64,000 nt of DNA, from the NCBI RefSeq assembly GCF_004214895.1, contig NZ_CP035952.1, positions 682,001 to 746,000 on the forward strand, given 5' to 3'. The translations under genes were made by a program, and so were the position numbers. Shown here piece after piece: positions 1 through 9,016 of this stretch; position 1 is the first letter of the stretch, and every line of letters starts with the position of its first letter. The notes beneath the pieces were generated by a model that saw nothing but the letters and a program-made list of their open reading frames with translations, made no database searches and was not told where the DNA came from. The stretch comes from Pseudomonas tructae. Its GTDB lineage: Bacteria; Pseudomonadota; Gammaproteobacteria; Pseudomonadales; Pseudomonadaceae.

Positions 1-227
1 CGGTTGGCGGCGACGTTCTCGCTCAGCACGCTCATCAAGTACTGCATGGTCGCTGCGATCAGGCCGTTCTTGTCCTGAAAGTAGTGACTGATGATGCCAT
101 TCGACACACCGGCCAAACGGGCGATCAGCGCAATGCTGGCGTCACCCATGCCGACCTGGTCGATGGCCAGTAACGTGGCTTCGATCAACTGCTGGCGGCG
201 GATGGGTTGCATACCGACCTTGGGCAT
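1..227 (-). CDS. betI: BetI, TetR-family repressor of choline/glycine betaine genes (N-terminal part only)
   Basis: The ATG is at 227 and the gene runs off the left edge, leaving about 75 residues. The visible part starts [18 protein letters not shown] and continues through a TetR helix-turn-helix around residues 25-55 ([19 protein letters not shown]), a stretch I recognise as BetI. BetI represses the betaine synthesis and choline uptake genes and releases DNA when choline is present. It is divergent from betT, with a perfect palindromic operator between them at 298-317. The ligand-binding domain is outside the window, so intactness of the full gene cannot be judged. Confidence 0.93.
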   Translation of the reverse strand, partial: MPKVGMQPIRRQQLIEATLLAIDQVGMGDASIALIARLAGVSNGIISHYFQDKNGLIAATMQYLMSVLSENVAAN

Positions 228-297
228 CTTGCAAATCTCCTCAGGCCTGCGAGCAGTCGACGAGCGGCTGCCTCGGCGAAGGCCAGTCTATTTTGTT

Positions 298-317
298 TTG
301 ATTGAACGTTCAATCAA
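298..317. promoter_or_regulatory. BetI operator (20-bp perfect palindrome)
   Basis: TTGATTGAACGTTCAATCAA is a perfect inverted repeat with no spacer. It lies 71 bp upstream of the betI start and 333 bp upstream of betT. The TTGAACGTTCAA core fits the BetI operator type known from proteobacterial bet promoters, so BetI probably binds here to control itself and possibly betT. Assignment to BetI rests on position and motif, not on binding data. Confidence 0.75.
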
Positions 318-649
318 CAAAGAATATCCTCTGCGACAATCTGTGCCATTGACAGGTTTTTCTTACCTGCGGTTGACACAAATTGGCACCCCAAAAAGAC
401 GTGAAACCCCCGTAATACAAGGTGTTGGCGGGTGTAAACGGCGCGTTGAACAGATCTGCCGAGCGGCATCACACCGCGCGGACAACCCTCGGGACGGGGT
501 TTTCGGCCTGTTTTTTTCAATGCAATCGATTCGGGATCACGGTTTTTTCAAGGTGCTTTTATAACACCTGTGGCAGTGGGGCTATTGCACCATTTGCGCA
601 GGGATAGGTCGTTTCGTGTTTCTCTCGCACTGCCCGGAGCAAATGTGCA
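318..649. other. Long betT leader / betI-betT intergenic region
   Basis: This stretch of about 330 bp holds no convincing gene. Two TTGACA hexamers (349-354 and 373-378) could be -35 elements, but neither has a good -10 at 16-18 bp. A short hairpin AGGTG/CACCT (551-569) and a T-rich tract near 512-518 lie in what would be the betT leader. A plausible ribosome-binding site (GGAG at about 636-639) precedes the betT ATG. Confidence 0.4.
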
Positions 650-2653
650 ATGAGTTCTGCCTCCCTTACCAAGACCCCCACCGAGAGGGTCCGGGTCAAC
701 CGCACGGTGTTCTTCACCTCGGCGTTGCTGATCCTCGTTTTGACTGCCTTGCTTATCGCTGTACCTGAAAAAGCCGGCGAAGTGCTCAACCTCGCCCAGA
801 CCTGGCTGACACGCAGCTTCGGCTGGTATTACATGCTGGTGATCGGCGGCTATCTGGTATTCGTGGTCGTCCTGGCCTTCTCCAATTTCGGCAAGCTCAA
901 GCTTGGCGGCAAGGACGACAAACCCGACTTCAGCTACGGCGCTTGGGCCGGCATGCTGTTCTCTTCGGGTATCGGTATCTCGCTGCTGTACTTCGGCGCT
1001 TCCGAGCCACTGGATCACTACTTCAACCCGCCAGAAGGCGCATCGGCCAGTGCCGAGGCTGCGCGCCAGGGCCTGCAACTGACCTTCCTGCACTGGGGCC
1101 TGCACGGTTGGGCGATCTATGCCCTGGTCGGTCTGGCCGTTGGCTACTTCGCCTACCGTCACAACCAGCCGCTGGCACTGCGCTCGGCGCTGTACCCGCT
1201 GATGGGTGAGCGCTGGGTCAAGGGTGGCGCCGGTCATGCGGTGGACATCTTCGGCATGTTCGTGACGCTGCTGGGGCTGGTGACCAACCTCGGTATCGGC
1301 TCGATGCAAGTGTCTTCGGGCCTGGAATACCTGTTCGGCATGGACCACAGCAAGACCAACCTGCTGATCGTGATCCTGGTCATGGCCACAGTGGCCACTG
1401 TGGCTGCAGTCTCCGGCGTGGAGAACGGTATCCGTCGCCTGTCGAACCTGAACATCATTCTGTTCAGCGGCCTGTTGATCTTCGTCCTGCTGGCAGGTGA
1501 CACCCTGCACCTGCTCAACGGCTTCGTACAGAACATCGGCGACTACCTCAACGGTATCGTGCTCAAGACCTTCGATCTCTACGTCTACGAAAGCGAGGCG
1601 GGCAAGTCCGAGCGCTGGCTGGGCCTGTGGACCGTGTTCTACTGGGCCTGGTGGATTTCCTGGGGGCCGTTCGTCGGCATGTTCATCGCGCGTATCTCCA
1701 AAGGCCGCACCGTGCGTGAACTGGTTGCCGGCGTGCTGCTGATCCCGCTGGGCTTCACCCTGGCCTGGCTGTCGATCTTCGGCAACACCGCGCTGGACCT
1801 GGTAATGAATCATGGCGCCGTGGAGCTGGGCAAGACCGCGCTCGAGCAGCCGTCGATGTCGATCTACCAACTGCTGGAATTCTTCCCGGCGGCCAAGATT
1901 GTCATTGGCGTGGCAGTGTTCGTCGGCTTCGTGCTGTTCCTCACCCCGGCCGACTCGGGCGCGGTGATGATGGCCAACCTGTCGTGCAAAGGCGGCCAGG
2001 TCGACGAGGACGCGCCGCACTGGATGGTGGTGTTCTGGTCGGTGGTGATCACGCTGGTGACCATCGGTCTGCTGTTCGCCGGCAACTTCGCCGCCATGCA
2101 GACCATGGTAGTGCTGGCTGGCCTGCCGTTCTCGGTAGTGCTGGTGCTGTTCATGTTCGGCTTGTACAAGGCCATGAAGCAGGACAGCCAGGTCGAGCAG
2201 GAGCAAGCCGAGCTGGCCGCCCGCGGCCGTCGCGGCTTCAGCGAGCGCCTGAGCCAGCTGGACCTGCAGCCGACCCAGGCGATCGTCCAGCGTTTCATGG
2301 ACAAGCAGGTCAGCCCGGCGCTCAAGGAAGCTGCTGGACAACTGCGCAACCTGGGTGTTGAGGTGGAGACACGCGTCGGTCAGTCGCGCTCGACCATGGG
2401 CCTGCGGGTGATGATGGAAGAGGGTAATCCTTTCGTCTACGAAGTGAGCCTGGACGGCTACCTGGCGGCGCCGAGCGAGGCACCGGTGGAAGGCGAATCG
2501 GAAGTGCGTCAACGCTTCTACCGCGCCGAGGTGTACCTGCACAACGGCAGCCAGGAGTACGACCTGATGGGCTTCACCCCGGAGCAGATCACCCGTGATG
2601 TACTCGATCAGTTCGAAAGCCACCGGCAGTTGCTTGGCCGGGTCTACAGCTGA
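650..2653 (+). CDS. betT: BetT, high-affinity choline transporter (BCCT family)
   Basis: This 667-residue inner-membrane protein has twelve predicted hydrophobic segments up to about residue 505, followed by a hydrophilic cytoplasmic tail of about 160 residues. The BCCT signature with its tryptophan box, FYWAWWISWGPF, is at about residues 327-338, where the quaternary-ammonium substrate is held. BCCT carriers of this type import choline by proton or sodium symport. The long C-terminal tail matches the osmosensing BetT subtype rather than short BCCT proteins. The gene is divergent from betI and ends at a strong hairpin terminator, so it appears to be monocistronic. Choline taken up would feed glycine betaine synthesis by BetA/BetB, which are not in this window. 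Confidence 0.95.
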   Translation: MSSASLTKTPTERVRVNRTVFFTSALLILVLTALLIAVPEKAGEVLNLAQTWLTRSFGWYYMLVIGGYLVFVVVLAFSNFGKLKLGGKDDKPDFSYGAWAGMLFSSGIGISLLYFGASEPLDHYFNPPEGASASAEAARQGLQLTFLHWGLHGWAIYALVGLAVGYFAYRHNQPLALRSALYPLMGERWVKGGAGHAVDIFGMFVTLLGLVTNLGIGSMQVSSGLEYLFGMDHSKTNLLIVILVMATVATVAAVSGVENGIRRLSNLNIILFSGLLIFVLLAGDTLHLLNGFVQNIGDYLNGIVLKTFDLYVYESEAGKSERWLGLWTVFYWAWWISWGPFVGMFIARISKGRTVRELVAGVLLIPLGFTLAWLSIFGNTALDLVMNHGAVELGKTALEQPSMSIYQLLEFFPAAKIVIGVAVFVGFVLFLTPADSGAVMMANLSCKGGQVDEDAPHWMVVFWSVVITLVTIGLLFAGNFAAMQTMVVLAGLPFSVVLVLFMFGLYKAMKQDSQVEQEQAELAARGRRGFSERLSQLDLQPTQAIVQRFMDKQVSPALKEAAGQLRNLGVEVETRVGQSRSTMGLRVMMEEGNPFVYEVSLDGYLAAPSEAPVEGESEVRQRFYRAEVYLHNGSQEYDLMGFTPEQITRDVLDQFESHRQLLGRVYS

Positions 2654-2671
2654 TCCTGTCTGAGTGACAAC

Positions 2672-2708
2672 AAGGGCTCCGTTGGCGACAACGGGGCCCT
2701 TTTTGTTT
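2672..2708 (+). terminator. Rho-independent terminator of betT
   Basis: A GC-rich hairpin, AGGGCtCCGTTG paired with CAACGGgGCCCT around a GCGA loop, is followed by TTTTTGTTT. It starts 19 bp after the betT stop and lies in the gap between betT and the convergent protease gene. Confidence 0.85.
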
Positions 2709-2714
2709 GAGCCT

Positions 2715-4220
2715 TCAGCCTGATGTTTCCGGCGCCTGGAGCAAGTCGTTGCGCACCGCCGAACGTTGGCCTATGACATCCTGGGCCTGACTGCACAAGG
2801 TGAGCGGCAGCTTGGCGGCTTTGAAGGTGAAGGTCCGATCATGGTGGAAGTTGCCGTAGCCTTTGTCGTCGTCGCAGTCGGTGGTGCCGGGTGGGCCGCG
2901 TTTGACCCGGTAGCCTTCCAGGTTGGGCGGGTCGATATGCCAGGTGACTTTGATGTCGCCATTGTCCTGATATTTGATCGAGATATCCGGCTCAGGCACT
3001 GCGGCTGCGGGCAACAGTTCAACGGCAATGCTCAGGCTGTTGCCCATCAGTGCCAGCGAAGGGCGCTGTGCGGCGGAGTCGACACCGACCAGGCAGAGAA
3101 AGTGCCAGCCGGTCTGCGGGCCAATCGAATCATTGATGTGGTTATCGGTGGCCGCTATGGTGCCGCTGTAACCCACGGGGTTCTCGCAAGCCAATGGATC
3201 GCGGACTGTTTTGTACCGATATCTGGGTGTATCCAGCGTGAAAGTGAAGTTCCATAGGGGTAGCTCTTCACTGCCATCGGCTTTTGTTGCGATCTTGTTG
3301 ATCGGTTTAAGGGAGTAGAGCTCCTGTTGCTCGAGTTGGAAGCCCGGCAGTAGTTGGCAGCTGTTCAAGCGCAGGTCGGCGTGCCCTTCACGAAAACACC
3401 CTGCCAGCCGCTGCACCGGTATGGCGTAATTCAGGTTTTCCACACTGACACGCTTGCCGTCGACTTGTTGGCAAGGATTGTTGAGACCACAGGCGGGCGT
3501 GCCGAAGCGCGTGTCGGTCGTGGTGTTGAGTACGCTGACGATCTGGTTGCTCGAACGCTCGATCACCGGGCTTCCCGATGATCCAGAGTCAATACCTCTG
3601 CAATCATTGCTCTTCACGTTGCGCCAGACCCAGGGATACTCGATTACCTGAGTTGCGTTGTGTTGTGTGCAGGTGGCAAGACGCAGGCCTTGCCCAGGGT
3701 TGATCGGGTCGCCCAGCACCAATACCTCGACGCCGGACTCGGTAACGTTGCCCAGCTTCAGCGGTTCGACACCTTGTGCCATTACCTCCTTCAAGCTGGC
3801 ATCCAGCTCCAGCAGGGCCAGATCCACACCTTGCATACTGCTCCAGACCCGTCGCTTGAGCGGGAACTCCCGGCGTTGTTCGAGGGTGTCGGCGAAGTAG
3901 TTGAAGGCAATTTTTCCAGTCAGTGGCAGGTCATGGCCGATCACCCCATTGCGCTTATCAACACAATGCCCGCTGGTGACGACGTAGGCAGGTCCATCGG
4001 ATGGATTCCAGGGGTCGCGGCTATCGATCAACGAAGCCATGCACTGCAGGTCATCCAGCAGGCGGCCCACGCCGCTCCAGTGCGCATTCTGGCCATTGGC
4101 GTTGGCTAGCGTGAGCGGTTCCGATGGGCTTGGCAGTCCCTGGCCCTGGTCGATTGCCAGCACTTGAAACGCCATGCCGGCGAGGGTGGCGGCCAGGCAC
4201 GACTCGAAGGGTTTGAACAT
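2715..4220 (-). CDS. Secreted trypsin-like serine protease
   Basis: The protein has 501 residues. I chose the ATG at 4220 because CAAGGAGG lies just upstream and translation begins with a signal peptide (MFKPFESCLAATLAGMAFQVLA). A chymotrypsin-fold triad is visible: His85 in TSGHCVD, Asp133 in GVDLALLE and Ser215 in GSSGSP. The half after about residue 235 is not protease-like. It carries a beta-rich segment near residues 410-470 (IKVTWHIDPPNLEGY) resembling a fibronectin type III domain, which could bind a substrate or surface. The product is therefore probably exported to the periplasm or medium. It is convergent with betT and divergent from a solute-binding protein gene. The substrate is unknown. 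Confidence 0.8.
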   Translation of the reverse strand: MFKPFESCLAATLAGMAFQVLAIDQGQGLPSPSEPLTLANANGQNAHWSGVGRLLDDLQCMASLIDSRDPWNPSDGPAYVVTSGHCVDKRNGVIGHDLPLTGKIAFNYFADTLEQRREFPLKRRVWSSMQGVDLALLELDASLKEVMAQGVEPLKLGNVTESGVEVLVLGDPINPGQGLRLATCTQHNATQVIEYPWVWRNVKSNDCRGIDSGSSGSPVIERSSNQIVSVLNTTTDTRFGTPACGLNNPCQQVDGKRVSVENLNYAIPVQRLAGCFREGHADLRLNSCQLLPGFQLEQQELYSLKPINKIATKADGSEELPLWNFTFTLDTPRYRYKTVRDPLACENPVGYSGTIAATDNHINDSIGPQTGWHFLCLVGVDSAAQRPSLALMGNSLSIAVELLPAAAVPEPDISIKYQDNGDIKVTWHIDPPNLEGYRVKRGPPGTTDCDDDKGYGNFHHDRTFTFKAAKLPLTLCSQAQDVIGQRSAVRNDLLQAPETSG

Positions 4221-4365
4221 AGTGAACCTCCTTGTTTGAATAGGCGCTACTATCGGGCGGGAGGTTTCAGGGTGGGTGGTACATAGTGCTATTGCACAAA
4301 GCCTGGACAGCCCTCGCAGGCCTCGGCACTCTTGGCCTGGCCAATCCAGGAAACCGGTGTTGCTC

Positions 4366-5103
4366 ATGTTCCAGCGTATCGTCCTCTCGAGCCTGCTCAT
4401 GCTTTGTGGTGCCTTGGCGCATGCCGCGCAGCCGTTGGTACTGCTGACCGAGAATTTCCCGCCATACAACATGGCCAAAAACGGCAAAAGCTTTGCCCGC
4501 GACGAAGGCATCAACGGAATTGCAACCGACATCGTGCGCGAGATGTTTCGGCGAGCTGAAGTGCCCTACAGCATTACGTTGCGCTTTCCGTGGGCGCGCA
4601 GTTATCAAAAGGCGCTGGATACGCCCGATCACGGGATTTTCGTACTTGCTCGCGAGCCGGAGCGTGAGGCTCTGTTCAAATGGGTCGGTCCGATTGGCCC
4701 GGATGACTGGATTCTGTTGGCGCCGGCGGGCAGCACCTTGCGCCTGGAGCATCTGGAGCAGGCCAAAGGTCTGCGTATCGGTGCCTATAAGGGCGATGCC
4801 ATCGCCGCTTACCTGACGTCCCAGGGATTCGCCCCCGAACTGATGCTGCGCGACCGCGACAATGCCAGAAAGCTGCAGCGCGGCGAGATCGACCTCTGGG
4901 CCAGCGGCGATCCGGCTGGACGTTACCTGGCACGCCAGGACAATATCCACGGGCTCATGACTGTGCTGCGCTTTCACGGCAGTGAACTGTACCTGGCGCT
5001 CAACCGGCAGGTGCCTGACGAGGTGGTGGCGCGCTTGCAGGGGGCGTTGGAACAGATGCGTGCCGATGGTTTCGTCGAGGCGGTGTTTGCCCGCTACCTT
5101 TAG
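4366..5103 (+). CDS. Periplasmic solute-binding protein, amino-acid ABC transporter type (SBP_bac_3)
   Basis: The protein has 245 residues and a clear signal peptide, MFQRIVLSSLLMLCGALAHA. The mature part starts with LVLLTENFPPYNM, the usual opening of family 3 binding proteins, and contains the two-lobe pattern with a GLRIGAYKGDA hinge strand in the middle. No permease or ATPase gene adjoins it, so it is an orphan binding protein: it may serve a transporter elsewhere or deliver a ligand to a sensor. The ATG at 4366 is preferred over an upstream in-frame start because it begins the signal peptide exactly. The ligand cannot be read from the sequence; polar amino acids are typical. Confidence 0.8.
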   Translation: MFQRIVLSSLLMLCGALAHAAQPLVLLTENFPPYNMAKNGKSFARDEGINGIATDIVREMFRRAEVPYSITLRFPWARSYQKALDTPDHGIFVLAREPEREALFKWVGPIGPDDWILLAPAGSTLRLEHLEQAKGLRIGAYKGDAIAAYLTSQGFAPELMLRDRDNARKLQRGEIDLWASGDPAGRYLARQDNIHGLMTVLRFHGSELYLALNRQVPDEVVARLQGALEQMRADGFVEAVFARYL

Positions 5104-5275
5104 CGTCTGCCAACTATCGGCGCAGCCATGAACAAACTGTGGGCACAACGGGGGCAGGGGCGAAAGGCAGAGTTGGAAGCGGCAAAAATAATAATCAGGC
5201 ATTGATCAAGGTCTATCGTGCCGACCTTAAGTTGGCGCACGTCGAGCCTATCCTCAACTTCCAGCCTTGAGGGTG

Positions 5276-6049
5276 CTAGCGGGGGCTGTACAGCCCCGCC
5301 TTGCCATGGTTCTGCATCGCCCGGTTGCCGCGCTGGGCGATCATCTGACGGATCTCGATCCATTCGATGCCCTGAGCCTTGAGCTTGGGCAGTTCGCGTT
5401 CGAGTACGTCCAGGGTCTGTGGATAAGGATGGCCGATCAGCACCGCCGAGCCCTGCTTACGGGCCAGGGCAATGCCCTGTTGCAGCTGGCCGGCAATGGC
5501 TTCGCTGGTCCGCACATCGTCGAGAAATACATCCCGTGAGACATGCGCCAGGCCAATCGCCTGGGCCTTGGCGGCAGCCACGGTGGCTGCGCTGGTGCGG
5601 CTGTCAACGAAAAACAGGCCGCGGCGCTGCAGCTCGCCCATCAGCCAGGCCATGGCCACAGGCTCGGCGGTCATGCGGCTGCCCATGTGGTTGTTGATGC
5701 CGGCCGCGTAGGGGACTTTGGCGAGTGCCGCGTCAAGCCGTTGCGCAAGCTCCGGCAGCGGTGCGCCGGGGTGCCAGGCGTAGGGGCCGGTGGCCGGGTC
5801 CATGGGCATGTGCAGGATCACGGTCTTGCCGGCACGGTGCGCCTGGCGGGCGAAGTCGCTGGCATGGGGGGTGTCGGGCATGATTGCGAGGGTCACCGGG
5901 CCAGGCAGGGCGAGGGTGCGTGCATCACGCCCGGGGCTTTGCCCCAGGTCATCGATGATCAGCGTCAGGTAGGCCTTGCCCGCTTGAGCCGGCGCCGCCA
6001 GGGCGACGCCGCTCATCAGGTACAACAGGGTCAATAGCAGGTAACGCAT
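5276..6049 (-). CDS. Divergent polysaccharide deacetylase family protein (YibQ-like)
   Basis: The 257-residue protein has a signal peptide (MRYLLLTLLYLMSGVALA) and then the strand-loop motif LTLIIDDLGQ at about residues 27-36. HMPMDP near residue 100 and the NNHMGSRMT segment near residue 140 are also typical. These features mark the divergent polysaccharide deacetylase family (DUF610), which keeps the NodB-like barrel. It is probably periplasmic, and its enzymatic role is not established. It is the last gene of the minus-strand run envC-ctpA-yibQ, 9 bp after the ctpA stop, which points to a cell-envelope role. Confidence 0.85.
   Translation of the reverse strand: MRYLLLTLLYLMSGVALAAPAQAGKAYLTLIIDDLGQSPGRDARTLALPGPVTLAIMPDTPHASDFARQAHRAGKTVILHMPMDPATGPYAWHPGAPLPELAQRLDAALAKVPYAAGINNHMGSRMTAEPVAMAWLMGELQRRGLFFVDSRTSAATVAAAKAQAIGLAHVSRDVFLDDVRTSEAIAGQLQQGIALARKQGSAVLIGHPYPQTLDVLERELPKLKAQGIEWIEIRQMIAQRGNRAMQNHGKAGLYSPR
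5282..5297. other. 16-bp perfect palindrome at the 3' end of the YibQ-like gene
   Basis: GGGGCTGTACAGCCCC overlaps the last codons of the deacetylase gene. It would form an 8-bp stem but has no T-run on either side, so it may stabilise the mRNA end rather than terminate transcription. It lies in the convergent gap with the solute-binding protein gene. Confidence 0.4.
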
Positions 6050-6058
6050 TGGCTGGCC

Positions 6059-7387
6059 TTACTTGCCCTGGGTGATGCTCAGGCCCTTGAGCAGGCTCAG
6101 CGCCTGGCTGAGCTGGTAATCATCGTCCTGTGGGCGTGGCTTGGCGCTGCCACCTTTGCCCGACGGTCGGTCGGCGCCGCCGTTGCCATTGCCCAGGTGG
6201 CCCTGCAGGTCGGCTTCCTTGAAGTTCTCGCTGTCCTGCTCGGCGGTGATCTTGGCGCGGCGCACCTCGATGTCCGGGACAATGCCCTGGGCCTGGATCG
6301 AGCGGCCATTAGGGGTGAAGTACAGGGCGGTGGTGATTTTCAGCGCGCGGTCGTTGTTCAGCGGCAGGACGGTCTGCACCGAGCCCTTGCCGAAGCTGTC
6401 GGTGCCCATCAGCACGCCGCGTTTCTGGTCTTGCAGGGCGCCGGCGACAATTTCCGAGGCCGAGGCACTGCCGCCGTTGATCAGCACCACCAGTGGCACG
6501 CCTTCGCTGGCATCGGCCGGGTCGGCGGAGAAGCGCAGCTCGGAGTTGGCGATGCGGCCCTTGGTGTAGACGATCAGACCCTTGGTCAGGAAGTGGTCGG
6601 CCACTTCCACCGCCGACTGCAGTACACCACCCGGGTTGTTGCGCAGGTCCAGGACCAGGCCGCGCAGTTTCTTGCCGTTGTCCTTGCGCAGTTTGGCCAG
6701 GGCCTTGCCGACTTCTTCACCGGTCTTGACCTGGAACTGGGTGATGCGGATGTAGCCGTAGCCGTCTTCGAGCATCTGGCTCTTGACGCTCTTGACCTGG
6801 ATGACCGCGCGGGCCAGGGTCACATCAAACGGGTTGCCGCCGTCGCGCACCAGGGTCAGGGTGATTTTTTCACCGACCTTGCCGCGCATCTTGTCGACCG
6901 CTTCGGTCATGGTCTGGCCGCGGGTCGGCTGGCCGTTGATCTTGACGATCAAGTCGCCGGCTTCGATGCCGGCGCGCGAGGCCGGGGTCTCGTCGATCGG
7001 CGAAACCACCTTGATGAAGCCGTCTTCCATACCGACTTCGATGCCCAGGCCGCCGAACTCGCCACTGGTGCTCTCCTGCAGTTCGAGGAAATCTTCCGGG
7101 CCGAGGTAGGCCGAGTGCGGATCAAGGTTGCTGAGCATGCCCTTGATGGCGTTTTCCAGCAGGGTCTTGTCGTCTACCGGTTCGACATAGGCGGCCTTGA
7201 TGCGGTCCATGACCTCGGCAAAGGTGCGCAGCTCTTCCAGCGGCAACGGCGCCTTGGCCGACGGTGCCGAGACCGTCGTCGCTGGAATCGCTGCGGGCTT
7301 GGCCGGCTCGGCCGCGCGGGCCAGGGGCGCGCCAAGGACCATGGCGATGGTCAGTGCCAGCGAGGTGAGGCGAGGCGATTGCAGCAT
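6059..7387 (-). CDS. ctpA: CtpA, periplasmic carboxyl-terminal processing protease (peptidase S41)
   Basis: The protein has 442 residues from the ATG at 7387, which has an AGGAG ribosome-binding site; the upstream in-frame extension lacks one. A signal peptide (about 1-25) is followed by a PDZ domain (about 108-190) and the S41 catalytic core. Ser309 in GGSASASE and Lys334 in SFGKGS form the Ser-Lys dyad. The low-complexity tail after about residue 395 is rich in Gly and Lys. Ctp proteases of this type trim periplasmic peptidoglycan hydrolases and other envelope proteins. The gene lies between envC and the YibQ-like gene in one minus-strand transcription unit. Confidence 0.95.
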   Translation of the reverse strand: MLQSPRLTSLALTIAMVLGAPLARAAEPAKPAAIPATTVSAPSAKAPLPLEELRTFAEVMDRIKAAYVEPVDDKTLLENAIKGMLSNLDPHSAYLGPEDFLELQESTSGEFGGLGIEVGMEDGFIKVVSPIDETPASRAGIEAGDLIVKINGQPTRGQTMTEAVDKMRGKVGEKITLTLVRDGGNPFDVTLARAVIQVKSVKSQMLEDGYGYIRITQFQVKTGEEVGKALAKLRKDNGKKLRGLVLDLRNNPGGVLQSAVEVADHFLTKGLIVYTKGRIANSELRFSADPADASEGVPLVVLINGGSASASEIVAGALQDQKRGVLMGTDSFGKGSVQTVLPLNNDRALKITTALYFTPNGRSIQAQGIVPDIEVRRAKITAEQDSENFKEADLQGHLGNGNGGADRPSGKGGSAKPRPQDDDYQLSQALSLLKGLSITQGK

Positions 7388-7474
7388 GTCGAACGAACTC
7401 CTGATCCTGGTAGCGCTCCGTAGAGCATCGGCGCAGCTTGAAGTCACGCTGCGCCGTCAAATAGGGGGTAGTGC

Positions 7475-8761
7475 CTATCCCTGGGCACGGCACCATTGTG
7501 CGGGGTCGCTGGGGCGGCCCTGCTGGCGGATGGCGAAATACAGCCCGGAGCTGTCCTGGCCACCGCTGTTGCCGACGGTGGAGATGGCCTCACCGGCCTT
7601 GACCACGTCGCCGGCGCTCTTGAGCAGGCTCTGGTTGTGGCCGTACAGGCTCAGGTAACCATTACCATGGTCGAGAATGACCAGAAGTCCAGCGCCGCGC
7701 AACCAGTCGGCAAATACCACGCGGCCACCATGCACGGCGTGCACCTGGCTGCCCGGCGAGGCGCTGATCATCACCCCATCCCACTTGGCCCGGGCGTCGC
7801 CGCCACGGGTTTCGCCAAAGCGTGCCAGCAATCGACCATTGACCGGCCATGGAAGTTTTCCCCGTGCGGCAGAAAAGGCCCCGCCGAAGGTTTCGCCGCT
7901 GCTGGAAACCAGCGGGCCGGGCATCGCCCGAGGCTTCTTCGGTTCGTCGCTGTCGCTGGCAGCCAGGGCCTCGCGCTGGCGCTGTTTTTCCGCTTCTTGA
8001 GCGGCGAGCAGAGCCTTCTGTCGTGCCTCTTCGGCTTCACGAGCCTGGCGGGCGAGGGTTTCCTCGATGGTCTTGAGCACCTTGCTCAGGTCGGCCTGAT
8101 CCTGTTCACGGGCCAGCAACCTCTGGTCGCGGGCCTTGACGTCATTGTTGAGCTTGGCCAGCACCTGTGTTCGCTCGGTGCGCACTTTCTCCAGCTCCTG
8201 GCGCTGAGTGTCGAGGGTGCCTTGCTGCGCCAGCAACTGGGCTTGCTGCAGGCTGATGTCTTTTTCCACATTGGCCAATTGGCGCAACGTCTCATTGAAG
8301 TTGCGCAACTGTTCCAGGCGCGCCTGGTTCAGGTAATCGTAATAGGTCAGGGTACGGGCGAATTTTTCCGGGTTCTGCTGGTTGAGCAGCAGCTTGAGGT
8401 ATTCCTCGCGACCGTTCTGATAGGCCGAACGGGCCTGGATGGCGATCAGTCGTTGTTGTTCAATGCGGGCGCTCTGGAGTTTTTTTTTCTCGGTATCAAG
8501 GCGCTCCAGTTCGCCTTCCGTCTTTTTTAGTTCGTGTTGCAGGGCCTCCACCTGCTTTTCCAGCTTGCCGATGTCGGTTTCGGTCGAGCGCAGGTCTTTC
8601 TGCACGCCGGATTTTTCTTCCTGCAGCTTGCCAAGCATTTTTTTCAGCTCGGCAATGTCCTGGCGTGTGGCGTCCAGTTGCTGCTGGGTTTGCGCGCGCT
8701 CGTCGGCGAACACCGAACTGAGCAGGCATGACAGGGCTAGAAGCATAAGGGCGCGGCGCAT
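7475..8761 (-). CDS. envC: EnvC, murein hydrolase activator (LytM/M23 domain)
   Basis: The 428-residue protein has a signal peptide (1-19). A long coiled coil runs from about 20 to 265 with heptads rich in Glu, Lys and Gln, and a C-terminal LytM domain spans about 310-428. The first metal-ligand motif of active M23 peptidases is not kept: the position reads KWDGVMIS instead of a His-x-Gly-x-Asp pattern. The domain is therefore probably non-catalytic, as in E. coli EnvC, which activates AmiA/AmiB at the septum when recruited by FtsEX. It is followed after 87 bp by ctpA, so cell-separation functions cluster here. Confidence 0.93.
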   Translation of the reverse strand: MRRALMLLALSCLLSSVFADERAQTQQQLDATRQDIAELKKMLGKLQEEKSGVQKDLRSTETDIGKLEKQVEALQHELKKTEGELERLDTEKKKLQSARIEQQRLIAIQARSAYQNGREEYLKLLLNQQNPEKFARTLTYYDYLNQARLEQLRNFNETLRQLANVEKDISLQQAQLLAQQGTLDTQRQELEKVRTERTQVLAKLNNDVKARDQRLLAREQDQADLSKVLKTIEETLARQAREAEEARQKALLAAQEAEKQRQREALAASDSDEPKKPRAMPGPLVSSSGETFGGAFSAARGKLPWPVNGRLLARFGETRGGDARAKWDGVMISASPGSQVHAVHGGRVVFADWLRGAGLLVILDHGNGYLSLYGHNQSLLKSAGDVVKAGEAISTVGNSGGQDSSGLYFAIRQQGRPSDPAQWCRAQG

Positions 8762-8815
8762 GGAATCGAGCGTACCAAGGATGGAGACTGGCCTAGTATG
8801 CCCGCCTGAGCATGC

Positions 8816-8850
8816 AAAAAAAACGCCTCCGGGCGCTTCGGGGCCAGCGT
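8816..8850 (-). terminator. Terminator-like hairpin on the minus strand upstream of envC
   Basis: Read on the minus strand, AAACGC and GCGTTT flank a GC-rich interior and are followed by a run of eight T. Its orientation would stop transcripts arriving from the direction of gpmI before envC. No minus-strand gene ends here, because the space is occupied by a plus-strand gene (9017-9514), so it is an orphan terminator. Confidence 0.5.
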
Positions 8851-9016
8851 TTGTCAGGAAGTCCTATGGAAAACCGGATTTAACCCTGAAAAAACGAGAA
8901 ACGTACTACCTGGTTGCCTAGGGACTGTTCATTACCCTTGTACTGTCCTCCTGTCCGTCCGGCAAAGGCTTGTCGGGACGGTCACAGCCCGAAAATAGCT
9001 GTACGAGACCCCATGC

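Noticed and set aside
349..378. Two TTGACA hexamers as a betT sigma-70 promoter
   Set aside because: Neither has a convincing -10 at 16-18 bp, so no promoter feature is claimed.
548..2623. A 691-codon minus-strand frame opposite betT
   Set aside because: It has antisense-type composition, no recognisable motif and overlaps a clear BCCT transporter over its full length.
5196..5215. TTGATCAA resembling an Anr/Fnr box before the YibQ-like gene end
   Set aside because: The half-sites lack the required four-base spacer and no promoter points to a neighbouring gene.
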